Source: Bog-473 sp963800725 (GTDB lineage Bacteria; Actinomycetota; Acidimicrobiia; Acidimicrobiales; RAAP-2). Taken from it: a DNA stretch of 64,000 nt. The position numbers were made by a program, and so were the translations under genes. The first letter of the stretch is position 1. Each line of letters begins with the position of its first letter. The stretch spans positions 1 to 64,000 of the forward strand of contig CAWDCE010000018.1 in the NCBI GenBank assembly GCA_963800725.1. Direction: 5' to 3'. The notes beneath the pieces were generated by a model. That model had not been told where the DNA came from and ran no database searches. It saw nothing but the letters and a program-made list of their open reading frames with translations. Of the stretch, positions 9,169 to 17,449 are shown piece by piece.

Positions 9169-10178
9169 TCAGGTCGAGTGGAATCCCTCGACCATACGTT
9201 GCCAGTCTTCGTCGCTCATCTTGTAGGGGGCGTAGAAACTGAAACGGTCGACCACGTCTCCCACCGCGCCTGCACCCGGGCCGCCACCTGATCGATCGGG
9301 CTCACGACGGCGAAGGCCTCGAGGATCTCGTCGTCGATCAACTGGCCCATCTCGACCCACTCCCCGCGTTTGGAGAGCGTGTTGAGCTGGGCTTGGAGAT
9401 CACCCCAACCGTGCAGTTCGAGTACGGGCTTATAGGCCGGAGTCGAACCGTAAAAGGCGATCTGCTGGCGCACCGCCGTGTCGGCTGCGGCCCGCTCGGC
9501 GTCGGTGGAACCAGTGACCACGAAGCCCGGGTACGACACCGTCAGGTCCGCCCACGTCTTGCCGGCCTTGGCCGCGCCTCGCTCGAGCGCAGGAAGGCTC
9601 ACCTCGCGCAAGTAGCGCTCGGTGGTGAACCCGTGCACCAAGAGACCGTCACCGACCTCGCCGGCAACTTCGGTCATCAGCTCCCCAACGGCGGCCAGCA
9701 GGATTTTCGGGTGTCCGTAGGGGTTCGTGCCCGGGTCGAAGAACGGCGTCATCAGGGTGTGGGTGTAGTACTCGCCCCGGAAGTTGAGCGCCGAGTTCCC
9801 GTCCCAGCAGTCCCAAATGGCCCGGATGGCCAAGATGAGCTCGCGCATCCGGGGTGCGGGATGTGACCATGGCATGGAAAAGCGCTTGGTGATGTGGGGC
9901 TTGATCTGGCTCCCGAGACCGAGCAGGAACCGGCCCTTGGACAACGCCTGCAGGTCGTTGGCGAGCACGGCCAGATTCATGGGGTTGCGGGCGAAGGCCA
10001 CCGCGATGCCGGTGCCGAACTCGAGCGTCTCGGTGGCCGCCGCGCCGATGGCGATCGGCAAGAAGGGGTCGTGGCCGGTCTCGGCGGACCACACACCGTC
10101 GTAGCCGGCGGCCTCGGCCCGCTTCGCCGCGTCCGCAATCCCTCCGGGGTCGAAGCCAATTCCGCCGTCGATCTTCAT
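9169..10178 (-). CDS. LLM-class F420-dependent oxidoreductase, frameshifted near its 3' end
   Basis: Luciferase-like monooxygenase fold (TIGR03617-like F420-dependent family). Visible are MKIDGGIGFDPGG at the start, GYDGVWSAETGHDPFLPIA, FGTGIAVAFARNPMNLA and RFLLGLGSQIKPHI. Such actinobacterial enzymes usually use coenzyme F420 or FMN; the substrate is unknown. The open frame reaches 9216 with a nonsense tail. Adding one G near 9265 lets it continue as VGDVVDRFSFYAPYKM and stop at 9169, giving 336 residues. AAGAAGGG lies upstream of ATG 10178. It converges on leuS with a 17-nt gap. Confidence 0.88.
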
Positions 10179-10213
10179 CGGTCGTGCCCTTCTTCACCCT
10201 CGGGTGATCGGTG

Positions 10214-11101
10214 TCACTGCTCTTCGCCGCGCAGGAACTTTTCGAGTTCGGCGGCGATCTCGTCACCCGAGGGCACTTCGTCGACCCCCATGGCGTTTCC
10301 CTCGGAGGCGTCGATGCTCTCCTCGAGCTTGCGCACCATGTCCTGGTGTTCGTTGTTGTCGGCGATGAGCTGGTCGACCTGGCGCCGTGAACTGTCGGCC
10401 GCGTTGCGCAGCGTTCCGGTGTCGATGGAGAGGCCCACGACGGTGGCGAGCCCCTCGATCAGGGCGGCGCTGGCTTCGGGGAACGGCATGCCGGCGACGT
10501 AGTGGGGGACCCGGGCCCACAGCGTGACGGTGGGGATCGCGGCGTCACCGAAGGCCAGCTCCAGGGCCGAGACGACTCCGGCCGGCACCTCGAGCTCGCC
10601 TTGGACGATGCCGACGCGCTCGATGAGGTCCGCCGACGACGGCGGTGCGGTGGCGGCGAGCCGGACCGGGCGGGTGTGCGGTGCTGGGGCGGGGAACGCG
10701 CCGAGGCCGACGACCATGCGCACGTTCCACGACTTGGCCAGACCGACCACGGCGTTACAGAAGGCCTGCCAGGAGAAGTCGGGCTCGGGACCGACGAGGT
10801 ACAAGATGTCCGCCCCGTCGCGGTCGTGCCCGGCGCGCACCACGGTGCGGGGCCAGGTGAGCTCGGTGGTGACCCCGTTGACGATGCGGGCCACCGGGCG
10901 GCGCGCCCGTTGGTCCAAGAAATGCTCACCGTTGAAGGTGACCAGGGGTTCGGTCGGCTCTTGGGCGAGGAGGGCGGCAATGGCGGTAGTGGCCCCGAGG
11001 CCGGCGTCGACCCAGCCTTCGAGGGCGATCACCAGGACCGGGCGCTCGAAGTTCGGCTCGGAATGGACCTCGAAGATCTCGGTGAGGCCGTCGGGGCTCA
11101 T
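10214..11101 (-). CDS. PAC2-family protein (proteasome assembly chaperone-like)
   Basis: 295 residues. PAC2 hallmarks are the N-terminal FERPVLVIALEGWVDAG, LVTFNGEHFLDQRARRP, DILYLVGPEPDFSW, VGLGAFPAPAPHTRP and the HYVAGMPFPEASAAL segment. Actinobacteria with 20S proteasomes or related ATPases carry such proteins, but their exact role is not settled. The C terminus is a charged helix, EIAAELEKFLRGEE. Start ATG 11101 overlaps the stop of the upstream phosphotransferase as ATGA, so the two are translationally coupled. A longer open frame upstream (to 11395) is only a shadow of that gene. Confidence 0.88.
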   Translation of the reverse strand: MSPDGLTEIFEVHSEPNFERPVLVIALEGWVDAGLGATTAIAALLAQEPTEPLVTFNGEHFLDQRARRPVARIVNGVTTELTWPRTVVRAGHDRDGADILYLVGPEPDFSWQAFCNAVVGLAKSWNVRMVVGLGAFPAPAPHTRPVRLAATAPPSSADLIERVGIVQGELEVPAGVVSALELAFGDAAIPTVTLWARVPHYVAGMPFPEASAALIEGLATVVGLSIDTGTLRNAADSSRRQVDQLIADNNEHQDMVRKLEESIDASEGNAMGVDEVPSGDEIAAELEKFLRGEEQ

Positions 11102-12141
11102 GGCGTGGCCGCCAACGCATCGGCGGCGGCCTGGGCCAGGCGGCCGACCTGGGTCGGGAATGCCTCGACGCTGCCTTGGTCCCCGGCCCCGGCTCCCGCC
11201 ACGTAGCGGGCGTAGACACCTTGGAGGATGCAGGCCAACTTCCAATACCCAAACGCGGTGTAGTACCCAATGCCCGTCAGGTCGAGGTCCGAGGACTTCG
11301 CGTAGCGCTCCATCACCTCGGCCCGGGTCGAGAATCCCCGGGCCGTGGTCGGCGACAGTCCGAGCACGGCCATCTCGTCGTCGTGGTCGGTCCAATAGAC
11401 CCCGAGCAGACCGACGTCGGCCAACGGGTCGCCGAGGGTGCAGATCTCCCAGTCCAAGATCGCTCGTACCGCACCGTTATCGTCGAGAACCACGTTGTCC
11501 ATGCGGTAGTCGCCGTGGACCACCGAGGTGCGTTGTTGGACCGGGATGCGCCGGGCCAGCTCTTCGCTCACCCGTTCGACCAGGCCGCCGTGGTCGACCC
11601 CCTCGACCTGCATCTGGGCATACTGCCCGCTCCAGCGTTTGAGCTGACGGGCGATGTAGCCGTCGTGGCGTCCGAGATCACCGAGCCCGGCCGCGTCGGG
11701 GTCGACGCGGTGCAGGTCGGCCAAGGTGTCGGCCATGTGGTCGCCAACGGCGCGCCGGGTGACTTCGTCAAAGGCGGCTTCGGCCTCGGGGGCGCTGCGC
11801 AAGATGTGGCCCTCGACGAACTCCATGACGAAGAAGGGCCGCTCGTTGACGGCCTCGTCGACGCACAACCCGATGGTGGTGGGTACCGGGATTCCCATTG
11901 GCCCAAGCGCTTCCATCAGGCGGTGCTCGCGCACCATGTCATGGGCCGTCGCCAACACGTGGTGCACGGGCGGGCGGCGCAACGCCCAGGCCCGCCCGTC
12001 GGCGTCTTGGACCCGAAAGGTCAGGTTCGAGCGACCACCGGCGATGAGCGTGAAGGTGAGGGGGAGCGTGAGGTGCTCGACATGGTCCACGAACCATTGG
12101 GTGACATTGGGGCCATTGATGCCTTCGGGTGTCGCAGCCAC
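11098..12141 (-). CDS. Aminoglycoside phosphotransferase-like kinase (APH family, ACAD10/11-type)
   Basis: 347 residues. Kinase-fold signatures are GGRSNLTFRV (glycine-rich loop), WALRRPP (the phosphate-binding basic residue), the catalytic loop VVHGDYRMDNVV near residue 217 and the metal-binding ILDWE near 238. This subfamily resembles the N-terminal domain of human ACAD10/11 and is widespread in actinobacteria near acyl-CoA genes. It may phosphorylate a hydroxy-acyl compound rather than an antibiotic. GTG 12141 is the start, with a TAGCGT box 8 nt upstream. Its stop overlaps the PAC2 start. Confidence 0.88.
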   Translation of the reverse strand: MAATPEGINGPNVTQWFVDHVEHLTLPLTFTLIAGGRSNLTFRVQDADGRAWALRRPPVHHVLATAHDMVREHRLMEALGPMGIPVPTTIGLCVDEAVNERPFFVMEFVEGHILRSAPEAEAAFDEVTRRAVGDHMADTLADLHRVDPDAAGLGDLGRHDGYIARQLKRWSGQYAQMQVEGVDHGGLVERVSEELARRIPVQQRTSVVHGDYRMDNVVLDDNGAVRAILDWEICTLGDPLADVGLLGVYWTDHDDEMAVLGLSPTTARGFSTRAEVMERYAKSSDLDLTGIGYYTAFGYWKLACILQGVYARYVAGAGAGDQGSVEAFPTQVGRLAQAAADALAATP

Positions 12142-12149
12142 AAGTCACG

Positions 12150-12155
12150 ACGCTA
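12150..12155 (-). promoter_or_regulatory. Probable -10 box of the APH-PAC2 operon
   Basis: TAGCGT on the minus strand ends 8 nt before the GTG at 12141, consistent with a leaderless or near-leaderless transcript. Confidence 0.4.
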
Positions 12156-12252
12156 ATCGAGCCTGCTGGCGTCCATCCCCTCGGCCCGAATCACGTGCCC
12201 GCCCATGGCGGCGGTGCGGCGTCCACCGCCAACTAAGCCGATGAGTTGCCAT

Positions 12253-12258
12253 TAGCCT
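12253..12258 (+). promoter_or_regulatory. Probable -10 box of the thioredoxin-folP2-holA operon
   Basis: TAGCCT ends 8 nt before ATG 12267 with no Shine-Dalgarno between them. Confidence 0.4.
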
Positions 12259-12266
12259 GAGCGCCA

Positions 12267-12983
12267 ATGGATGTCACCGATGCCACCTTCCAGGCCGACG
12301 TCGTTGCCAAGAGCGCCGACGTGCCGGTCATTGTCGACCTGTGGGCCCCGTGGTGCGGTCCGTGCACCACGCTCGGCCCCATGCTTGAGAGAGCGGTGGC
12401 GGCCACCGACGGTGCCGTTGAACTGGCCAAAGTCAACATCGACGAGAACCCGAGAATCGCCCAGACCTTCGGGGTCCAATCCATTCCGGCGGTGTTCGCC
12501 ATTGCGGGGGGACAGGTGGTGGACCAGTTCATCGGGGCGGTACCCGAAGCGCAGGTCAAGGCGTTTGTCGACAAGCTCGCACCCGAACCGAGCGAGGCCG
12601 ACCAATTGGTGGCCGCGGGTGATGAGGCGTCGCTGCGCTCCGCCCTCGAGCTCGAGCCCGGTCACGTGGCCGCCACCGAGGCGCTCGCCCGGGTGCTCCT
12701 CGACCGGGGGGATGCGGCCGAGGCGCTGGCCACCTTGGCCCGGGTCCCCGAAACGCCGGCCACCCGTGCGCTGGCCGCCGAGGCGCGCCTGGTCGAACAG
12801 GGTGTCGATGTTGCGGCAGAGGCCGAGGCCGGGGGGATCGAGGAACGGCTCGACGCGCTGCTCGAGGTGGTGCGCGACGACGAGTCGGCGCGCCAAGAAT
12901 TCGTCGACCTGCTCGAGACACTCGGGCCCGAGGACCCTCGGACCAACAGCTACCGCCGGGCGCTGACTTCACGCCTTTTTTGA
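12267..12983 (+). CDS. Thioredoxin-TPR protein (CnoX/YbbN-like)
   Basis: 238 residues. A thioredoxin fold with intact active site APWCGPC (Cys at about 33 and 36) and the cis-proline in QSIPAVFAI near 79. About 110 helical residues follow that resemble the tetratricopeptide tail of CnoX/YbbN (repeated LE.EPGHVAATEALARVLLDRGD pattern). CnoX-type proteins act as redox-linked holdases; here the CXXC is intact, so redox activity is plausible. First gene of a likely operon: its TGA overlaps the next ATG. Confidence 0.85.
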   Translation: MDVTDATFQADVVAKSADVPVIVDLWAPWCGPCTTLGPMLERAVAATDGAVELAKVNIDENPRIAQTFGVQSIPAVFAIAGGQVVDQFIGAVPEAQVKAFVDKLAPEPSEADQLVAAGDEASLRSALELEPGHVAATEALARVLLDRGDAAEALATLARVPETPATRALAAEARLVEQGVDVAAEAEAGGIEERLDALLEVVRDDESARQEFVDLLETLGPEDPRTNSYRRALTSRLF

Positions 12984-13906
12984 TGACCGGCACGGCCCCG
13001 GTCACGCCCGATGTCGCGTTTGACACTTCGCGCAACGTGCTCGACATCGGGGGCATTCGCCACGACCTGACCCACCGGGCCCTGGTCATGGGCATCTTGA
13101 ACCGTACCCCGGACTCCTTTTACGACAAGGGGGCGACCTTCGGGCTCGACGCGTTGTTCGCGCGTGCCGATGAACTGGTCGCCGACGGCGCGGACATTCT
13201 CGATCTCGGCGGGGTCAAGGCCGGTCCGGGCCCCGAAGTCACCGAAACTGAAGAGATGGAACGGGTGGTCCCGGTGGTGGCCGGCCTGGTCGAGCGTTTC
13301 GATGTCCCCGTGTCGGTAGACACCTGGCGAGCCTCGGTCGCCCGGGCGTCCTATGGCCAAGGTGCGCTGATGGGCAACGACATCAGCGGGTTCGCCGATC
13401 CCGAGTACCTCGACGCCGCCGCCCAATGCGGTGCCGCGGTGGTCGCCACCCACATCCGCCTGGCACCGCGGGTGGCCGACCCCGACCCGCACTACGACGA
13501 CGTCGTCACCGATGTGGCCGACTTCTTGGTGACCCGGGCGCAACGGGCCCGCGCGGCGGGTATCCCGGCGGAGCGCATCATCCTCGACGCCGGGCTGGAC
13601 CTCGGAAAGACGGCGGCCCAGTCCTTGACGTTGCTGCGGGCGTCGTCCACCTTGGCGTCGCTCGGGTATCCGCTGTTGCTCTCGGCGTCGAACAAGACCT
13701 TCCTCGGGGTAACGCTCGACCTCGACCTCACCCAACGCAGAGATGCCTCGCTGGCCGCCGCCGCCCTGGGTATTGCGTGGGGTGTGCGGGTTCTGCGGGT
13801 CCACGACGTCAAAGGCACGTGCCGGGTCCGCGACGCGCTGGCCGCGGTGAGTCAAGCCCGATGCACAGGACCAAATGAGCGCCCCGACGTGAGCGCCCCG
13901 ACGTGA
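12983..13906 (+). CDS. folP2: FolP2-type dihydropteroate synthase homologue
   Basis: 307 residues with a pterin-binding TIM barrel. MGILNRTPDSFYDKGATF near residue 35 is the DHPS signature, followed by the catalytic-region SVDTWRASVA. The usual substrate loop GGESTRPG is replaced by DLGGVKAGPG, exactly the FolP2 pattern of Mycobacterium (Rv1207-type), a paralogue for which true DHPS activity has been doubted. Start ATG 12983 overlaps the thioredoxin stop (TGATG). An in-frame TTG at 12980 is less likely. The stop at 13904-13906 lies inside a 14-bp tandem repeat that leads into holA. Confidence 0.85.
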   Translation: MTGTAPVTPDVAFDTSRNVLDIGGIRHDLTHRALVMGILNRTPDSFYDKGATFGLDALFARADELVADGADILDLGGVKAGPGPEVTETEEMERVVPVVAGLVERFDVPVSVDTWRASVARASYGQGALMGNDISGFADPEYLDAAAQCGAAVVATHIRLAPRVADPDPHYDDVVTDVADFLVTRAQRARAAGIPAERIILDAGLDLGKTAAQSLTLLRASSTLASLGYPLLLSASNKTFLGVTLDLDLTQRRDASLAAAALGIAWGVRVLRVHDVKGTCRVRDALAAVSQARCTGPNERPDVSAPT

Positions 13907-13937
13907 GCACCCCGACATGAGCACCCCGACATGAGCA
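13875..13937 (+). repeat. 14-bp tandem repeat (4.5 copies) across the folP2-holA junction
   Basis: Copies begin at 13875, 13889, 13903, 13917 and 13931, each of the form RTGAGCRCCCCGAC. Because 14 is not a multiple of 3, each copy presents RTGA in a new frame. The series therefore contains the folP2 stop and several potential ATG/GTG starts ending at the holA ATG 13931. Confidence 0.9.
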
Positions 13938-14938
13938 CGGCCACCGCCACCTCGCACTCCTATCTCGTCAAGGGCGGTGACGCCTCGTTGGTGGCCCAGG
14001 CCGTGCGCGCGGTGATCGACGAAGTTGTCGGCGGGCGCGACCATTCACTCGTCGTCGAGGAGATCGGCGGCAATCCAGGCGATGAGATCAACGTGGGCGC
14101 GGTCGTCGACGCCTGCATGACGCCGCCGTTTCTCATCGATCAGCGCGTGGTCGTTTTGCGCGACGCAGGACGCCTGGCCACCGCGGACGTCCCCCGCCTG
14201 ATCGAGGTGATTGCCGATCCGTTGCCCTCGACCGTGCTGATTGTGGCGAGTGGGGGAGGGACGGTCCCCGCGCCGTTGGTCAAGGCCATCACCTCGGCCG
14301 GTTCGGTGATCGACACCTCGGTGGCCAAGGCCGGGGACCGCAAGGCCTGGCTCCACGAGCACCTCCGCGCCGGGCCGGTGAAACTCGAACCCGCCGCGGC
14401 CCAATTGCTCGGCGCCCATGTGGGCGAAGACCTTTCCCGGGTCGAGGGGCTCCTCACCGCACTCTCCGCCGCCTACGGGGAGGGGGCGCGCATCAGCGTC
14501 GAGGACCTCGAGCCGTATCTTGGCGAGGCCGGCAACGTCCCTCGCTACGAGCTCACCGAAGCCATCAGCCGCGGCGACACAGGGAGCGCTCTCGAGTTAT
14601 TGCACCGTATGACCGAGGCCGGCGGGCTCCACGCCATCGAGGTGCTTGCCACCCTGCACCGCCACTACAGCCAACTCCTGGCGCTCGACGGGGCGACGGT
14701 GGGCGGTGAGCGCGAGGCGGCCGAACTCTTGGGGGCGGCGCCGTTCGTGGCCAAAAAAGCGCTCGAACAGTGCCGGCGACTCGGGAGCGCCAAGATCGCC
14801 AGCGCCATCACCCTCATCGCCGACGCCGACCTCGACGTCAAAGGCGGGACCGGGCTCCCCCCAGAGGTGGTGATGGAGATCCTGGTGGCCCGGCTCAGCC
14901 ATCAGACCCGCCAGCGCACCCGTGCCGCTCGTCGCTAA
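13931..14938 (+). CDS. holA: DNA polymerase III delta subunit
   Basis: 335 residues. HolA loads the beta clamp as part of the clamp-loader complex. N-terminal YLVKGGDASLVAQAV, VVDACMTPPFLIDQRVVVLRD and the AGDRKAWLHEHL segment fit the delta subunit AAA-like fold. The C-terminal helical collar includes LHAIEVLATLHRHYSQLL and PFVAKKALEQCRRL. Length is typical. Start ATG 13931 is the last unit of the 14-bp repeat. It is the third gene after thioredoxin-TPR and folP2, and it precedes the oppositely oriented rpsT, a common actinobacterial arrangement. Confidence 0.9.
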   Translation: MSTATATSHSYLVKGGDASLVAQAVRAVIDEVVGGRDHSLVVEEIGGNPGDEINVGAVVDACMTPPFLIDQRVVVLRDAGRLATADVPRLIEVIADPLPSTVLIVASGGGTVPAPLVKAITSAGSVIDTSVAKAGDRKAWLHEHLRAGPVKLEPAAAQLLGAHVGEDLSRVEGLLTALSAAYGEGARISVEDLEPYLGEAGNVPRYELTEAISRGDTGSALELLHRMTEAGGLHAIEVLATLHRHYSQLLALDGATVGGEREAAELLGAAPFVAKKALEQCRRLGSAKIASAITLIADADLDVKGGTGLPPEVVMEILVARLSHQTRQRTRAARR

Positions 14939-15085
14939 AGGGGCCGAAGGACGGACGCATCACGCAACGTCGGGTTCACACGAACGCACCGACATCGCGA
15001 TGCGGTCAGGGGTGAAACGCCCGGTCGGGGGCACCAGCGTCATTTCCTCGTCGACGGCAATGGCCGGATCATCGCGGCTGGAGTG

Positions 15086-15109
15086 CTGACCCCGTTTCGG
15101 CGGGATCAG
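15086..15109 (-). terminator. Hairpin after rpsT
   Basis: CTGACCCCG/CGGGATCAG form a 9-bp stem with one mismatch and a 6-nt loop, directly beyond the rpsT stop codon. No U tract follows, so it may be an RNA-stabilising hairpin rather than an intrinsic terminator. Confidence 0.35.
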
Positions 15110-15114
15110 GAGAA

Positions 15115-15390
15115 CTACTCGGCGGCTGTGGCCTCGAGGGCGGCGACCCGGCGCACGAGGCGTGACTTGTGGTTGGCCGCGGTGTTCTTGTGGATGACGC
15201 CGCGGGCGGCGGCCTTATCGATCCTCTTGACGGCCAGGCGCAATTGCTCGACGCTGTCCTCGGCCCCATTGGCGGCCGCGGTCTCGGCGTTCTTGGTCCG
15301 TGTCCGCAGCTCGGCCCGTACCGACTTGTTGCGCAAGCGGCGCTTCTCGTTCTGACGGTTGCGCTTGATCTGGCTTTTGATGTTGGCCAT
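15115..15390 (-). CDS. rpsT: 30S ribosomal protein S20
   Basis: 91 residues, highly basic. Starts MANIKSQIKRNRQNEKRR, the canonical S20 N terminus that binds 16S rRNA, and continues with AVKRIDKAAARGVIHKN and NHKSRLVRRVAAL. The ribosome binding site AGGACACC lies just before the ATG. Monocistronic and divergent from lepA, as in many actinobacteria. No frame break. Confidence 0.97.
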   Translation of the reverse strand: MANIKSQIKRNRQNEKRRLRNKSVRAELRTRTKNAETAAANGAEDSVEQLRLAVKRIDKAAARGVIHKNTAANHKSRLVRRVAALEATAAE

Positions 15391-15546
15391 GAAGGTGTCC
15401 TCGGTAGATGGGGATGGTGACTCGAAGGGCGAAGAGGCGACAGCGACTCGTGCGGAGAGAAACCCTAGCAGGTCGGAGGCCCATTTCCCCTACGCCAGGG
15501 GCGCTCGCGCCCCGACGGGGTGGTCCGGCGCTCCGGTCTTGGCCAG

Positions 15547-15552
15547 TACGAT
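15547..15552 (+). promoter_or_regulatory. Probable -10 box of lepA
   Basis: TACGAT ends 9 nt before GTG 15562. Transcription would start at or just before the start codon. Confidence 0.4.
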
Positions 15553-15561
15553 CGACGGACC

Positions 15562-17377
15562 GTGCCGCCGTCTCCAACCGCTAGTGGTCCAACTTCGATC
15601 GAGCGCATCCGCAACTTCTCGATCATCAGCCACGTGGATCACGGCAAGTCGACGTTGTCGGACCGGATCCTCGAGATCACCGGGGCGGTCGACCCCCGGC
15701 TCATGCGTGAGCAGTACCTCGACTCGATGGACATCGAGCGAGAACGCGGGATCACCATCAAAGCCCAGAACGTCCGGGTGCTCTTCGGTGGCCATGTCCT
15801 GCACCTGATCGACACCCCCGGGCACGTGGACTTCGGCTACGAGGTGAGCCGCTCCCTGGCCGCCTGCGAGGGGGCGGTCCTGCTGGTCGACGCCTCACAG
15901 GGCATCCAGGCCCAGACCCTGGCCAACTGTTATCAGGCCATCGAGAACGACCTCGAGATCGTGGCCGTGCTCAACAAGATCGACCTGCCCGCCGCCGACC
16001 CTGAGCGCTGTGCCGCGGAAATCGAAGCCGTCCTCGGCATCGCCGCCGCCGAGGTCCTCAACATCTCGGCCAAGACCGGCGAAGGGGTCGACCAGCTCCT
16101 CGAGGCCATCATTGCGCGGGTCCCCGCACCCAAGGGCGACCCCGAGGCCCCGCTGCGGGCGCTGATTTTCGACTCGTCCTATGACCAGTACCGCGGCGTG
16201 GTGAGTTCGATCCGCATCGTCGACGGCACGCTCGAAGCCGGCTCGCGGCTGCGCTTCATGCAGGCCGGTGCCGTCCATGACATTGAAGAGGTAGGCGTGC
16301 GCACGCCGGTCGGGGTGCCGGTCGATCGTCTCGGACCCGGCGAGGTGGGCTACCTGATCGCCGGCATCAAAGACGTCGGGGAAGCCCGATCCGGTGAGAC
16401 GGTGACGACGTCGAGCCACGGGGCGACCGAAGCGTTGGCGGGGTACAAAGACCCCAAACCAATGGTCTTTTGCGGGTTGTACCCGGTCGACGGTGACGAG
16501 CTCCCCGATCTACGCGACGCTGCTCGACAAGCTCAAGCTCAACGACGCCAGCTTCACGTTCGAGCCCGAGTCGTCCCATGCCCTGGGCATCGGGTTTCGC
16601 TGCGGGTTTCTCGGCCTGTTGCACATGGAGATCGTGCGCGAGCGGCTCGAGCGCGAGTTCGACCTCTCCCTCATCGCCACCGCACCGAGCGTCGCCTATC
16701 GGGCCTTTCTCACCGACGGCAGCGAGATCGACGTCGACAATCCCACCGAACTCCCCGACGCCAGCCGTATCGACCACATCGACGAGCCCATGCTCACCGC
16801 CACCATCTTGACCCCGTCCGAATACACCGGGACCGTCATGGAACTGTGCCAGTCCAAGCGGGCCGAGATGACCCGGATGGAGTACCTCTCGCCCGAGCGG
16901 ATCGAGCTGGTGTATTCGATCCCCCTCGCCGAAGTGGTCCTCGACTTCTTCGATCAACTGAAGAGCCGGACCAAGGGCTACGCCAGCCTCGACTACGAGC
17001 CCGACACCTATGCCACCGCCAATCTGGTCCGGGTCGACATCTTGATCAACCATGCGCCCTGTGACGCCTTTTCCACCATCGTGCACCGCACCACGGCCGA
17101 CACCTACGGCCGCCGCATGGCCGAGAAGCTGCGCGAGCTGATTCCCCGCCAGCTCTTCGACGTGCCCATCCAGGCGGCCATCGGGGGACGGATCGTGGCC
17201 CGAGAGACCGTCAAGGCCAAGCGCAAGGACGTCCTGGCCAAGTGCTACGGGGGTGACATCACTCGGAAGCGCAAATTGCTCGAGAAGCAGAAAGAGGGCA
17301 AGAAGCGCATGAAGAACATCGGCCGGGTCGAGGTCCCCCAAGAAGCCTTCATCTCGGCCCTCAAGTTGTCGGATTAA
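15562..17377 (+). CDS. lepA: Elongation factor 4 (LepA), frameshifted near 16520
   Basis: Translational GTPase that back-translocates or remodels stalled ribosomes. G1 is ISHVDHGKSTL, G2 RERGITIKAQ, G3 DTPGHVDF and G4 NKIDLP. The C-terminal RNA-binding tail has KRKLLEKQKEGKKRMK. The first frame runs through GLYPVDGDELPDLRDA; an extra base near 16520 then breaks it, and the second frame continues as LDKLKLNDASFTFEPE. Removing one base gives 604 residues, the normal length. GTG 15562 fits the family N terminus and the TACGAT box; the open frame back to 15520 is unlikely to be translated. Confidence 0.95.
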
Positions 17378-17393
17378 GGCGCAAGAAGCGCCT
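17377..17393 (+). terminator. Weak hairpin after lepA
   Basis: AGGCGC/GCGCCT, a perfect 6-bp stem with a 5-nt loop, begins on the last base of the lepA stop codon. Only CTTCG follows, so termination strength is doubtful. Confidence 0.3.
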
Positions 17394-17418
17394 CTTCGAG
17401 GTGCCCCTCGGCACCCGC

Positions 17419-17445
17419 TTGGCACTCGGTAGACTTGAGTGCCAA
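17419..17445 (+). promoter_or_regulatory. CIRCE operator upstream of hrcA
   Basis: Perfect inverted repeat TTGGCACTC-N9-GAGTGCCAA. This matches the CIRCE consensus TTAGCACTC-N9-GAGTGCTAA except for the symmetrical A-to-G change in each arm. The 9-nt spacer carries TAGACT at 17430-17435, a plausible -10 box. HrcA bound here would cover the promoter and autoregulate hrcA and the downstream dnaJ run. Confidence 0.92.
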
Positions 17446-17449
17446 GCCC

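Noticed and set aside
10214..11395. Longer PAC2 reading frame beginning at 11395
   Set aside because: The extra 98 codons lie inside the phosphotransferase gene in another frame; the ATGA overlap at 11098-11101 marks the true start.
16416..16440. Programmed frameshifting as an explanation for lepA, dnaJ or ppdK breaks
   Set aside because: No slippery heptamer with a downstream pseudoknot was seen at these sites, none of these families uses recoding, and too many unrelated genes are affected.
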